Counted from the stretch's first letter, positions 1-12,800 are shown. The stretch: DNA of 64,000 nucleotides from Oscillospiraceae bacterium (GCA_022799035.1 JAAWNQ010000003.1:54506-118505); one strand, 5' to 3'. The notes: generated by a model from the sequence alone, not told the origin. Translations and numbers: made by a program.

Positions 1-2
1 CG

Positions 3-3000
3 ACTGAGGTGGAGATCACCGAGAGCCAGCCCACTTTGGGCACGCTGCCCACCCCCTTCCGGGAGGGCTATACCTTCTCCGGCTGGTACGCCGGGGCGGA
101 ATTGGTTACCGCGGAGACGGTCAACCTGCTCACCGATGACCTCCACCTGACTGCCCGGTGGACACAGAAAACCAACATCACCTATGTGGTCGAGCATTGG
201 ATGGAGTATGTGGCCAGCGGCGTCAATCCCGGATACAGCGGTCAGACCCTCCAAACCATGACTCACAATGGGGTCAGTCACCAGTATTACCGTTATGCGG
301 CCCCGGTCTTTGAGGACGGCATCGCCAATGGTCGGCTGGAGCTGGCTTCTTTTACCTTGGACGCCCTCACGGATGGTCTCGTCATGGACGGCTGCACTCC
401 CTCCGGGGCCAATATCTACAGCGTGGTCGTTGCCCCGGATGGTTCCTCGGTCTTCCCCCTGTTTTATGACCGTAACCACTACACTGTCCGCTATGACGCC
501 AACGGCGGCAACTTGGGCGGCAATGGAGTAAACACCACTGTCACCTACGGCAGCCAGTACGCTGTCATGCCCAGCCCCACCCGCGCGGGATATACTTTTG
601 CCGGGTGGTTCACCGAGGCCCATGGCGGTATGCAGGTTCAGGCCGGTGACGTCTACTTCGCCACCGCCGACCAGACCCTTTACGCCCATTGGACGCCTGT
701 GGGTACGACCCCCTACACCGTGTACCATCTGGCTCAAAACCTCAAAGACAACACCGTGTCCCCGGACAAGATCCCGGACAACTATACTGTGGTTCACACC
801 GATCACCTCACCGGCACCTCTGATACCACCGTGGATCTGTACGCCATGGCTATGGAGGGCTTTATCCCCAGTGACGCCAACAACTACGCCATTACCATCC
901 TGGCGGACGGCAACTCCACCGCTTATCTCTACTATGACCGCAAGATCACGGATGTGGCCTTCGACTCCATGGGCGGCTCTGATGTGGAGTTTGACATGCG
1001 GCTCTACTACGGCGGCACCTTTGCCTTCCTCCCCGCCGCCCCTGTTAAGGTGGGCTATACCTTCGCTGGCTGGTACACGGGAACCGCCAGTATCGCCCGG
1101 CGGGTGGAGGCTGGCACTCCGATCAACGCCATCAACCCGGATGGCCTCACAGAGCTTACCCTCTATGCGAGATGGACGCCCAATACCTACGACCTGATTT
1201 TTGAGCCCCACGGCGGCGTCCTCTCTGCCCCCAAGCGCGTGACTTATGGTGAGGCCGTGGGCGAGCTGCCCACCGCCGCCCTGACGGGCTACACCTTTGC
1301 CGGCTGGTACGATAAGGACGGCAAGCTGGGTGTTCCCGAGGGCAATCTCATCACCGCGGAGACCATGGTCAACACCGATACCATCATTCAGGCGAAGGAT
1401 GGAGTGGAGACCCCCAAGACCCTCTACGCCTGGTATGAGCCCGTAGAGATCACTCTGACCTTTGACGCCGGGGAAGGCCGTCTGGAGGGAGACCACGACC
1501 TTACCGCCATCTATGACAATCCTCTGGGAGAGCTGCCTGTGCCTACCCGTGAGGGTTACACCTTCAAGGCGTGGCATCTTGATTCGGTAGACGGTCAGGC
1601 CATGACTGCCGACACGGTCTGCAAGCTGGTGGAGGATTCCACTCTGTATGCCGAGTACGCCCCCAACCTCTATGTGGTCAAGCTGGACGTCAACGGCGGC
1701 GACGCTTTGGACAAGCCCACTCTGTTGGGCACCTTTGACGCTCCGTACAGTCAGTTGCCCACGCCCACTCGGATGGGCCACACCTTCCTGGGCTGGTTCA
1801 ATGTTGGCGGAGAGCAAGTCCAAAATGATACCGTCCTGACTACCCCGGCCGGACACACACTTACCGCCCGCTGGCAGGCCAACACCTACACCGTGACCTT
1901 CCATGCTGGCGATGGTGCGGAACTGGAGGGGGCAGCGACCCGGACGGTCAGCTACGGCCAGCCCTACGGTGAGCTGCCCAGCCCCAAGCGGAGCGGTTAT
2001 ATGTTCTCCGGCTGGTTTACAGCAGAGAAAGACGGTTTGCTCGTGACCAAGGATACCGTGCTGTCCAACGCGGCGGATCACACTCTCTATGCCCACTGGC
2101 AGATCCGCAGCAGCGGTGGCGGCGGTGGCGGTGGTGGTTCCTATGTCCCGCCCACCAACACCCTGACATTTGATACGGACGGCGGCAGTGATATTCCTCC
2201 TGTGCAGGGATCGCCCAACACCACTGTGGATCTGGACAAGTATAAGCCCTCCCGCCCCGGCTACACCTTTGTGGGCTGGAGTGTGGACGGCAAGGACATT
2301 GTTACCTCCGTCAAGCTCAAGGGCGATATCGCCGTGATAGCCCTGTGGGAAAAGGGCAGTAATCTGAGCGCCATCCTGGAGATCGAGAAACATCAGGCGT
2401 ACCTTGCCGGGTTCCCGGATGGGACGATCCGGCCCAACGATACCATTTCCCGGGCTGAGATCGCCCAGATGCTCTACCGGCTCCTGACGGTGGACACTCA
2501 CCTGAGTTATGACACAGCGAAAAACGACTTTGTGGATGTGCCCGCCAACGAGTGGTACGGCATCCCCGTGTCCACCCTGGCCAATATGGGTATCCTCAAA
2601 GGCCGGGACGGTGGCCGCTTTGATCCTTCCGCCCCCATCTCCCGTGCTGAGTTTGCCGTTATCATGTCCCGGTTCGAGGGCGGCAGCTATATCGGAGAGG
2701 ATCGTTTTGACGATATAGCCGATTGCTGGGCCAAGGCTGAGATCAACTATGTGGCCGACCTCGGCTGGGTCAAGGGTGACGAGGAGGGACGGTTTCTCCC
2801 TGACCGTTTCTTGACCCGTGCCGAGGTGGTAACGGTTCTCAACCGTGCCCTGGGCCGCTGCCTGGAGACCGTTGAGGATCTTCTGTCCGGCACAAAGACC
2901 TTCCCGGACAACGCGGATGAAACCGCATGGTACTATCTGGACATCCAGGAGGCAGCCAACAGCCACAGCTATACCCGCAAGGCTGACGGCGTCCACGAGA

Positions 3001-3020
3001 CTTGGACGCTGGAAAAATAA
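3..3020 (+). CDS. SLH-domain surface protein with InlB B-type repeats (5' end outside window)
   Basis: The reading frame is open to the left edge, so the N-terminus with its signal peptide is missing and about 1,005 residues are seen. At least eight copies of a GYTFxGW-type motif mark Listeria-Bacteroides (InlB B / Flg_new) repeats of about 70 residues. Some alternate with MucBP-like units that start TPYTVYH or ITYVVEH and end YYDR. A glycine-rich linker (2113-2150) leads into three SLH domains (about 2370-2990), with motifs such as AYLAGFPDGTIRPN and ILKGRDGGRFDPSAPISRAE. SLH domains bind secondary cell-wall polymers, so this is a cell-surface protein, probably adhesive. Its C-terminal third closely resembles that of the giant protein at 3817-13455, which makes the two tandem paralogues. 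The ligand is unknown. Confidence 0.9.
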   Translation, partial: TEVEITESQPTLGTLPTPFREGYTFSGWYAGAELVTAETVNLLTDDLHLTARWTQKTNITYVVEHWMEYVASGVNPGYSGQTLQTMTHNGVSHQYYRYAAPVFEDGIANGRLELASFTLDALTDGLVMDGCTPSGANIYSVVVAPDGSSVFPLFYDRNHYTVRYDANGGNLGGNGVNTTVTYGSQYAVMPSPTRAGYTFAGWFTEAHGGMQVQAGDVYFATADQTLYAHWTPVGTTPYTVYHLAQNLKDNTVSPDKIPDNYTVVHTDHLTGTSDTTVDLYAMAMEGFIPSDANNYAITILADGNSTAYLYYDRKITDVAFDSMGGSDVEFDMRLYYGGTFAFLPAAPVKVGYTFAGWYTGTASIARRVEAGTPINAINPDGLTELTLYARWTPNTYDLIFEPHGGVLSAPKRVTYGEAVGELPTAALTGYTFAGWYDKDGKLGVPEGNLITAETMVNTDTIIQAKDGVETPKTLYAWYEPVEITLTFDAGEGRLEGDHDLTAIYDNPLGELPVPTREGYTFKAWHLDSVDGQAMTADTVCKLVEDSTLYAEYAPNLYVVKLDVNGGDALDKPTLLGTFDAPYSQLPTPTRMGHTFLGWFNVGGEQVQNDTVLTTPAGHTLTARWQANTYTVTFHAGDGAELEGAATRTVSYGQPYGELPSPKRSGYMFSGWFTAEKDGLLVTKDTVLSNAADHTLYAHWQIRSSGGGGGGGGSYVPPTNTLTFDTDGGSDIPPVQGSPNTTVDLDKYKPSRPGYTFVGWSVDGKDIVTSVKLKGDIAVIALWEKGSNLSAILEIEKHQAYLAGFPDGTIRPNDTISRAEIAQMLYRLLTVDTHLSYDTAKNDFVDVPANEWYGIPVSTLANMGILKGRDGGRFDPSAPISRAEFAVIMSRFEGGSYIGEDRFDDIADCWAKAEINYVADLGWVKGDEEGRFLPDRFLTRAEVVTVLNRALGRCLETVEDLLSGTKTFPDNADETAWYYLDIQEAANSHSYTRKADGVHETWTLEK

Positions 3021-3025
3021 CAGAC

Positions 3026-3057
3026 AAGCGGCGGGAAGCCCACGCTTCCCGCCGCTT
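3026..3057 (+). terminator. Hairpin after first SLH gene
   Basis: A perfect 14-bp GC-rich stem (3026-3039 with 3044-3057, loop CCAC) starts 6 nt after the stop codon. No T-run follows on the plus strand. On the minus strand a short T-rich stretch follows, so it may serve both the SLH gene and the convergent mazF. Confidence 0.65.
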
Positions 3058-3068
3058 GAAGAAAACCT

Positions 3069-3407
3069 TTACCGCATCTCAATAAAGCTACTGATCAAAT
3101 CTACCGCTTCTGCGATCAAATCTGCCGGGGCCTTTTCCACAAAGGTAGCATTCCGGCTGTTCAGATCCAGCATTCTGGCCTGATCGCAAAGTACGACCCC
3201 ATCTATCTTAGTTGTTCCGTTCAGACGAAGGTGGAAGGGCAACCCCCGATCCGTGTGCGTGATGGGACAGACCATAGTGAAGTGATTGATTCGATTGAAC
3301 AGATCGTTGCTGACCACCAGCCCCGGCCTGCGTCCTTTTTGCTCATGACCAGCCTGGGGATCAAAGTCCAGGTAGATAATATCGCCCTGTTCAAAAACTG
3401 TTACCAT
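3069..3407 (-). CDS. mazF: MazF/PemK-family mRNA interferase toxin
   Basis: This 112-residue protein has the PemK-like fold signature: an N-terminal GDIIYLDFDP strand, then GHEQKGRRPGLVVSN, a VCPITHT strand, and DGVVLCDQARMLD. MazF toxins are sequence-specific endoribonucleases that stall growth when the antitoxin is degraded. The gene overlaps the upstream AbrB-type antitoxin by 7 bp (3401-3407), the usual translational coupling for such pairs. It lies inside the integrated element between two surface-protein genes, where it could stabilise the element. The RNA target sequence cannot be read from the protein. Confidence 0.93.
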   Translation of the reverse strand: MVTVFEQGDIIYLDFDPQAGHEQKGRRPGLVVSNDLFNRINHFTMVCPITHTDRGLPFHLRLNGTTKIDGVVLCDQARMLDLNSRNATFVEKAPADLIAEAVDLISSFIEMR

Positions 3408-3664
3408 ATTTCATCCCCCTCGGGGCCACCCCAATCGACCTCTTGTTGCTCCACCCTGGGGATCTGGTCAATGGGTTTTCCATAGAAAGCCGTAAGGCGT
3501 TCCTCTAAAGTCCGATGTGGAACCTTAGCCTTCTTGATTTGGATTCCATCGGCTACCTGGATAAGTTCAACCTTGTCATTCTCCTGAATATCCAGGGCAT
3601 CCAGCAGAACTTTTGGAATCCGAAGCCCTTGGCTGTTGCCCCAACGCTGGATCGTAGCTTGCAT
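3401..3664 (-). CDS. mazE: MazE/AbrB-family antitoxin
   Basis: This 87-residue protein opens with QATIQRWGNSQGLRIPK, the swapped-hairpin AbrB DNA-binding domain of MazE antitoxins. It continues through VELIQVADGIQIKKA into a charged tail (about residues 40-87) that should wrap the toxin. I chose ATG at 3664 because GGGAGGTG lies 6-8 nt upstream. A frame start at 3682 has no such site. It should neutralise MazF and repress its own promoter, which is visible just upstream. Confidence 0.92.
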   Translation of the reverse strand: MQATIQRWGNSQGLRIPKVLLDALDIQENDKVELIQVADGIQIKKAKVPHRTLEERLTAFYGKPIDQIPRVEQQEVDWGGPEGDEIW

Positions 3665-3695
3665 CAGTAGCACCTCCCACAAACGTTATATCTAC

Positions 3696-3724
3696 AGTAT
3701 ATACAAAGTATAAACAAGTGTCAA
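3696..3724 (-). promoter_or_regulatory. mazEF promoter with palindromic operator
   Basis: On the minus strand TTGACA (3719-3724) and TATACT (3696-3701) are separated by 17 bp, a near-consensus sigma-A promoter. The -10 overlaps a perfect palindrome GTATATAC (3697-3704), a likely binding site for MazE autoregulation. Confidence 0.8.
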
Positions 3725-3816
3725 GTAATTTATTAACCCAAAATCCTTCCAGTCCTCGTTACTCAAAAGCAGAACCCGCAAATTTCAACGAGGTCATGAA
3801 AGAAAGGAGACATCAA

Positions 3817-6800
3817 ATGAATAACCTAAGACGTCTGACCGCTCTCATGCTGGCGGTTGTTATGGTCTTTACCGTTTTACCCGCATCCGCCTTTGCGGTA
3901 GACGGAGACTCTATGCCCGATACAGAGTTCATCACAGAACCAACACCCCCTCCTCCCATAACAGAGAAGGACGAACCTTCTAATTCGCCGGAGCCATCTC
4001 CGTCACCTGAGCTGACGGAAACTCCCGCTCCTGTGGAGCCGCCCATCGTGGAAGAATCTCCGGCTGAACCAGAGACTACCCCGGACAGGCTCCCGGAAGA
4101 AACCCCGGAGGATATCCCGAGTGAAACTCCCTCCCTCCCCCCTGAAGCGGAACCCACGCCCACAGAGTTCCCGGACGATTTGCCCATCCTGGGAGATGAT
4201 GCGTTGAACGATCTGGAGGCTGGGATCATGTTGGCCGCTGAGGGCTATAACATCAACGATGGCCCGGTGGTTCTTACTGTTCCTGGCTCCTATGCCATTT
4301 CAGGTACGGGAGAGGAAACCACCAACACCATTTCAATTCAGTCTCCCGGCCAGTATGAGGTTTCCCTTTACAATGTAAACATTGACTGTGGAGACCTGAA
4401 AGGCGTTGCGGCTATTGAGATTCTTCCAAATGCCCACGTACTCCTGACCATAGAGTCGAGCAATGTTCTGGTAAGCGGTGAAAACCGTGCCGGTATTGAA
4501 GTCCCGGAGGACGCATCGCTTGAAATAAACGGCTATGGAAGCCTGTCTGTCACCGGCGGAGCTGGTCAGTATGACGCCTCCGCGGGCATCGGCGGTGGTG
4601 CCAATCAGTCCAACGGCCCCATCACGATTTCGGACGGAACCATCACTGCCAGTGGCGGTGCCAAAAGCTATAATGGCGCCGCAGGCATTGGCGGCGGCTG
4701 CGGCGGGGATGGCAAGGACATTACCATCACCGGCGGTTATGTTACTGCAATCGGCAGCGAAGAAAGCTACAATGGAGCTGCCGGTATTGGCGGTGGTTCA
4801 GGCGGTGACGGCCTGGATATTTCCATCCAAGGCGGCACTGTCTATGCCGACGCCAGTAAGGACAGCCATATGGGAGCCGCAGGCATTGGCGGTGGTTACA
4901 AAGGTTCTGCACAGAGGCTTTCCTTTTCTGGAGGTTTCACTTACGGCACAAGTTCCTCTGGTGCGAATCTCAACGGTGCTGGCATCGGCGGCGGGTATGG
5001 CGGCACAGCCAGCTATATCTCTATCTCTGGCGACGCCTATGTATATGGCAACCATAATAACCCCAATTCCCAGATGGATGGAAGCAACGGCGCTGGAATC
5101 GGCGGTGGCGGAACGTTGACCAATTCGGACAGCTCCAAGTCGGGCGGTCATGCTGACCACATTACTATTTCTGGCGGTAATGTAACGGCGTACGGAAATA
5201 CGCAGGCTGCCGGGATCGGCGGCGGAGCCGGAGGCAATGCCACCAATATTGAAATTACTGGAGGCTCTATCAGTGTCTACGGTGGAAGCAGTCCTGTCAG
5301 CAACAACTATGTTGGTGGTGCTGGAATCGGCGGCGGCTCCTATGGATACGCTGAAAACATTGTGATCCATACCGGGAACAAAGATTCTCGAAGTGTATGG
5401 GCCTATAGCGGTTCTGGCAGTGCAGGCATCGGCGGAGGCTGTCATGGATACGCCAAAGACATTACAATTCAGGATTCCAACATCTATGCGAGCGGCACCA
5501 GTAATAACAGCTACGGCTATGGCGCAGGTATCGGCGGCGGCCTTTATGGTGCGGGAATCAACATTCTTATCGGAAACAGTATTGTAGAAGCCGGTTCCTA
5601 TTATGGCGCTGGCGTCGGTAGTGGCTACGCTATGGGAAGTTACCAATCCTCTTCATCAAACTATTACTGGGATAACTTTATTTCCACGGAGGGAGCGACA
5701 CTGCACGGTGACTTTCCAGCAGGTATCCCCGTAGCCACCAACATTGAGATCTATGGGAGCAATATTAACGCCTCAAGTTCCTATGGTGCGGCTATTGGTA
5801 CAGGAGATCAAAATTATGGTCATCAAACCGATGAAACGCTCAGTGAAAAATATGCCGTAGATATTTACTTACATGATAATACAAGTGTAACTTTAAGTTC
5901 AAGCAGCGGTGCAGGGATCGGAACAGGTAATTCCGCCAGTTACAGTCTTGCATCTGTTGTGGTAGATCAATGTGAAAACATCCAAAGTCATTGTAGCTCT
6001 GGAGCGGGTATTGGCACCGGCAGTCAAAATGCTTGGAGCGATATTGTTGTGTCTGTTACTAATTGCGGCACTTTGACATTTAACAAAAGCCGCTACAACT
6101 ATTGCGGTGCAGGCATCGGCACTGGAAGTAATAACTCAGGCGGTTATGCCAGTTTTGTAGTAAATAACTGCGACACAATCCAAGGCTCAGTGTATTCCGG
6201 CGCCGGCCTCGGCACTGGGTACAACAATGGTTCCGACGGAAGAGAAACATCCTTTACGATGCAGGTAACCAACTGCGGTGAAATCAACTTTACCGACCTT
6301 GGGGTCGGTTCAAGCTACGTTGGAATAGGAATCGGTTCTGGCCCAAGCAATCGGTACAACAATGTAGAGATCACGGTAGAAAACTGTGCAGGCATTTCAA
6401 TAGCCTCACAAAGCTACTATTGTACCGGGATTGGTGTTGGCTCCTCCAACAGCCAAAATACAGTTCATGTTTCTGTCCTAAACTCTGGGCCGATAGCTAT
6501 GAGTGGCTCATGGACTTACGGGACAGCCATTGGTGTAGGACGTGCTTGCTATAACACAGATACGGATCATCCCACAGATTATCGGGTACTGGTCAAGGAC
6601 TGTGAATCTATTTCTATGACCACACAAAGCAATTACTTCACCGGAATTGGTGTAGGATGCGAATCACGCTCCTGTACTGGTGACATCACGATAGACAACT
6701 GTGGGCCGATCCTTATCAACCACACCAGCGGAGAGCAATCTGTAGGAATCGGATATGGCCGGGGAACATACTGGGCTACTGTATCTTCCAAAGAGAGTTA

Positions 6801-9800
6801 TGATGCTCATGCTCCTGTCCAGGTCAAAAACTGTGAGGACATTACTATTGTCATGAACGGTTACTACAATGCCGGCATTGGTATGGGACATCAGAGCAAT
6901 TATGCAACCGGTGAAATATCCCTTACCGATTGCGGCAACATTTCAGTGTTTCATGGCAAAAACCCAGCATACAATTCCAGTGCAAACAATAACTATTATT
7001 CTGTTGGGATTGGCCTCGGCCCAGAGACCTACAACTGTAATCTCTCCATATCCATTGCCCGCTGTAATGATGTATCTACCCTGTTCTATCAAAACAGTAA
7101 CGGCATTCCAAACTACGCCAATTACTGCACCGGAATTGGAAGCGGCAACAACTGCTATTCCAACACCAGCTATTCCTATACTGCAGACGATGGCGAAACC
7201 TTATACTACCCCTGTACGCTGGATATTCAAATCCAGGACTCTGGCACAGTCGAAACCCTCTGTGGACAGGAAGGGGTGGCCATTGGGTTGGGTTACAACA
7301 GCTACGACATTGTATCCCATATTACCATTCAGGATTGCGACTCTGTTGTTGCGGACGGTAGTTACTATGGCACGGGTATCGGAGCCGCACGTGAGTGTTA
7401 CGGAGGTAACACTCACCTCTTTGAGACTGCCTCCACTGTTACCATCCTCCGCTGTAAAAACGGTGTGACCGCTATGGGCGGACGCTACGGAGCCGCCATC
7501 GGTAGCGGCGGCAATTTCCGCAGCATGGCTTCCGTCACTGTGGATATCCAAGACAGTGGAACAGTATCTGCAACCCAGTACAAACTGGTGGAGGATAGCA
7601 CCATTTCGGACGCCAACTCCTCCCAGCGTGGACATGGTGCCGCCATCGGTTCCGGCTGGGGCAACCGAACAAATGCGCAAGTGACTGTCCACCTCCAGAA
7701 TTGTGAGGTAGACGCTTACGCGGAGGACTCCGCCGCCATTGGCTGCGGTGACCGTTCCAACACCATAGGCGTAGACATTACGCTGGATAACTGTACTGTC
7801 ACCGCCCGTGGCGGCTGCGGCGCAGGCATCGGCATTGGAGACAATACCACCAGTGCCGCGGTGAATATTGCGCTTAACAACTGTGAGACTACCGCTACCA
7901 GCCTTGCTTATGGAGCGGGTGTCGGCAACGGTTTAGAAAATAACCGCTGCACCACCAATGTGACTGTGGACGGTGGCTCTCTCACCGCTACGGGCGCAGG
8001 CGGCGGCTCCGGCATTGGTACGGGGCCTAAAAATGCCGTTTGCCAGGTCGATGTCACCATTGACGGCGATCCCACCGTCATAGCCACCGGCTCCGGCGCC
8101 ACTGACCCGCGACTGGCCGAGGGTTATGATGAGACTGGCTCGGACGCGGGTGCAGGTATCGGCGGCACGGCTGGTCAGTATGTGGGCACCATTATCATTC
8201 GCAGCGGCGATGTCACCGCCGTGGGTGGAGGCATTGAGGGCTTCTGTGCCGCTGGTATCGGCGGCGGTGCCAACGCCAAGGCTGGGCATATCACCATTTC
8301 TGGCGGCACTGTCCACGCCACAGGCGGTCACTGTACCACTTGCGGTGCGGCAGGCATTGGCGCAGGCTCTAACGCCAACGCCGGATCGGTCACCATCTCA
8401 GGCGGTGAAGTGACAGCTATTGGTTCCCATGGCGAAAAGATGGGCGGCGCTGGTATCGGCGGCGGCCCCCGTGGAGATGGCGGCACCATCATCATTGAGG
8501 GCGGTACAGTCATCGCCAATGGCTCGGAGCGAGGCGCCGGTCTCGGCGGCGGCTTTAACGGCGATGGCGGGGATGTAACCATTTCCGGCGGCATCATCAC
8601 CATCACCGGCGGCCATTATGATTCCGCTGGCATTGGTGGCGGCGCCAACGGCGAGGGCGGTACCTTGACCCTCACCGGCGATCCTGTCCTCAAGGTCTAC
8701 GGCAAGAGCGCCAACCTTGCTATCACCTCGGAGATCACCTCCAGCGTTCCGCTGTTTCAGGGCACAATGGCAGCGGTCAGACAAGAGGAGGCTATGATTT
8801 CCCTCACTCAGATCGTAAATGATGGTGCAGGAGAAGGCCAGCGGGATCAGGTCACTCTTCCCGCCACCTACGTTGCCTTCTCCCTGACCCTGCCCGTAGA
8901 GGGAACTTACAACATACACCTTCTGGGCGAGAAAGAATACTTGCTTTCCACCCTTTTGGAACAGGTGGAGGAGTTTGATCTTACCGCTTCCACTCCCGCT
9001 GTTGGCAAACAGCTTTCTATCATCCGCTTTTTCGATGTGACCTTTGATACAGGAGACGGAACGCCCGTAGATGCTCAGTCTGTGCGGATCAATAAGACGG
9101 TCACAATTCCCGATGATCCCACCCTGGACGATCACCTGTTCGGCGGTTGGTTCATTGATGAAGAACGTACACAGCCCTATGACTTTTCATCCCCTGTATC
9201 CCAGGACATGACTCTCTACGCCAAATGGATCGAGATCCAAGGCCAGCCCTACATCATCTACCACTACAAGGCCAGCTTGGAAGGCGGCTGGGACATCGGC
9301 AGCGTGGAGTACGGCGGGGAAATTCCGGGTAAGCTGGTCACCGCCAAACCCATTTCTTATGATGGCTTTTCTGAAGATAAGATGTGTGAGGAACGTGTCC
9401 CCTCCGGCTACACCCAAGAAGGTGAGTTCTTGATTTTGAAGCTCTACTATAAACGCAACCAGCTCACCGTCATGGTCGAAAATGCCGGAGATGATTACCC
9501 CACCCAACTCTCCGCCCCCTATGGCACCCTCATGGTGCTGGGCAAACCCACCAAGGAGGGTTACGACTTCGACAAGTGGACAGCCGAGGACGGCAGCACA
9601 ATCGACGCCACTATGCCCACTAAGATCGAGGCCCTTGGTGACACCATCTTTGCCAACTGGGTCTTGCAGGAGGGCCGTGCGGCCTATCAGATCAAACACT
9701 ATCTCCGCAGCTTGGAGGGCGCTTATGTTCTCCGGGTAGCCGAGGACTTTTCCGGGACGGTAGGCGATACCGTTACCGTCACCCCCAACGATTACACCGG

Positions 9801-12800
9801 CTTCCATGTAAACCACTCCATTTCGGATGAGACTGCCACCGGCATCATTCAGGCGGACAATTCTCTGGCCCTGCGGGTCTACTATGACCGGGACTGGATC
9901 ACGGTACGACTCCTGGATACCCACAACACCGCAGAGAGCGTTACCGTAGAGTACGGCGCGGCGGCCAATCTGCCTACCCCGTCCTGGCCCGGTTATACCT
10001 TCGAGGGCTGGCAGCTTGCGGATGGCAGCATCTATGAGGATGGAGACAAAATTGAGGCTCTGGGTGAGGCCGTCACCGCTCTGTGGTCGGCAGGAGCCAC
10101 CACCCTTTACACTGTGCGGTACTACAAGCAAGACATCCAGGGCAAGGATATGGAGATCGTATCCCTGGAGGATCTGTATGGGGCGGCCGGTTCCACCGTC
10201 CATGCCGCCATCCGGGAGTATCCCGGCTTCACTTTTGATGCCGAGGCCAGTAATGTCACCGGCGTGGTGGATGCCGAGAATCCGCTCATTCTCAATGTCT
10301 ACTACACCCGCAATACCTACGACGTATCCTTCGTTTCCAACGGTGGTTCCGCGGTGGATGCCCAGGAGGGCATCTATTACACCGCCCTTGCCACCGCCCC
10401 CGAGAAACCCGTCAAGACAGGGTATGACTTTGAGGGCTGGTACATCGACAAAGCCCTCGGTGACAAGCACAACTTTGGTGTCCCCGTTACGCAAGACCTG
10501 GTTCTCTACGCTAAGTGGACGCCCAGGGATGATACCGCCTATGCCGTCTGCCATTACCAGCAGGACGTGGATGGGACAGGCTACACCTTGGCCAGCACCG
10601 ACCATTTGGAGGGCACCACTGACTCCACCGTTACCGCTGAGCCCAAAGACTATGCCGGTTTCCACCGCAATACAGACCACGATGACAATAAGGTTTCGGA
10701 TGTGGTCGCCCCGGATGGAACCACCACTCTGGCCCTCTACTATGACCGGGATCTCCATACCGTAACCTTTGACAGCCTTGGCGGTTCTCTTGTGTCCAAG
10801 GTGACCGGCATCCGTTACGGCGCCACTGTTTCCAAACCCACAGATCCCACCAGGACGGGATACACCTTCCTGCGGTGGCAGACAGCCAAGGAGGACGGCA
10901 AAAACTATGTGTTTACCGCCCCGGTGGTGGAAAACCTGACCCTCTACGCACTGTGGCAAGCCAACCAGTATCAGGTGGCCTTTGATTACCATGGAGCCAC
11001 TGGCTCCAACAGCACGGCAAATAAGGCCGTCACCTTTGACGCCGCCTACGGCGAGCTGCCTTCTCCCACCCGTCAAGGGTACGATTTCCTGGGTTGGTTC
11101 ACAGCAGAGCAGGAAGGGGACAAGATCGCTGCGGAAAGCTCTATGACCACTCCCAATGACCACACCCTTCATGCTCACTGGCAGGCCAGAGAGGACACCC
11201 CCTATACCGTGGAGCATTACCACCAGTCGCCCAGCGGCACAGGCCACATTCTGGTGGATACTGACCGCCTGACCGGTGTGACTGATACCACGGTCACCGC
11301 CGCTCCCAAGGAGTATCCCGGCCTGATGGAGGATGCCTCCGCTGACGGGCGGGTCTGTTCCGGCAATCTGGCCGGGAACGGTTCTCTCGTCCTCAAGCTC
11401 TACTATATCCGCGCCCGCCACACCCTGACCATTGACCGGGCCAACGGACAAGGCGTGGAGAGCTCCACCATTCTCTTTGGCGCGCCTGTCTCTATCCCCG
11501 AAGCCCCCTCCCGCCGCGGATATATCTTCACCGGCTGGACGGCAGAGGGTGTAACTTTGGAGGCCGACGCTTCCACCTTCTCCATGCCCGACAATTCCGT
11601 GACCCTCACGGCCACATGGAAGGCCGTTGACTACTCGGTAACTTACCGCTACGAGGGGGTCGTACCTCCCGGCGCCCCTGCGCTCCCGGACGGCGGTACA
11701 AACCACAACATCGGGGATGTGCTGGAAGTTGCCCCTGTCCCCGTCTTGGAGGGCTTCGGCTTCCAGGGTTGGGACACTGAGGACGCCAGTGTTGTGGATG
11801 GCAAGTTCGTCATGCCGGATGGTAATGTGACCTTTACCGGCAAGTGGCGCAAGGGACTCCACAATGTCGTATATATTTACCAGGGCACTGTGCCCGAAAA
11901 TGCCCCCCAGCCGCCTGTCGATCCTTCCGCCTACCCGGTGGGTGAGATCGTTTCGGTACAGCCCACACCTATTCTGGCGGGATATACCTTCTCCGGCTGG
12001 CAAAGTGATATTGTTGAGGTAGCGGATGGCGTGTTCCAAATGCCGGTCAACAATGTTGTGTTCTCCGGCTCCTGGACGCCGACCCTCTACACCGTCAATT
12101 TCAGCTATACCGGGGATGTTCCCGAAAACGCCCAGCAGCTTCCCGCAGAGGAGCAGCGGGCCATGGGCGATACGGTAGCCGTACCGGCCGTGGTTCCTGT
12201 GGAGGGCCACCGCTTCTGCGGCTGGATGCTGGACGGCAAGGCCATTGAGGACGGTGCGATCCAAATGCCCGCCAGCGACATTTCCATCGTGGGCCGCTGG
12301 GAGAAGATCCCCTACCGGGTGAGCTACGCCTATACGGGAACGGTCCCGGCCAAGGCCCCGGCTCTCCCCGAGGAGACAACCTACACCATGGGCGACACCG
12401 TACATCCTGCCGCAGCTCCCTCCCTGAAAGGTTACACCTTCTCCGGCTGGGGGGAGGCGTTTACCATGCCCGCTCACGACATGATCCTCAAGGGCAGCTG
12501 GAGCGCAGTTGAGTACGCCATCACCTATATGCTGGATGGTGGAACAGCCCCGATGGGGAATCCCAGCAGCTACACCGTGGAGACTTCCGCCATTACCTTT
12601 GCCGCCCCCACTAAGACCGGCCACACCTTCCAAGGGTGGTTTACCGACAGCGGATTCACCACACCCATTACGATCCTGCCCTTTGGTAGCACTGGAGATA
12701 TTACCCTTTACGCCAAATGGCAAAAGGAGTCGTCCTCCAGTGGTGGCAGCGGCGGTGGTGGAGGCGGTGGCTTTGTACCCCAGCCGCCCCAGCCCGTTGA

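Noticed and set aside
4560..8690. Possible CRISPR array or DNA tandem repeat
   Set aside because: The repeats are at protein level (xGIGxG). The DNA units vary in length and sequence, there are no constant repeats with unique spacers, and no cas genes are present.
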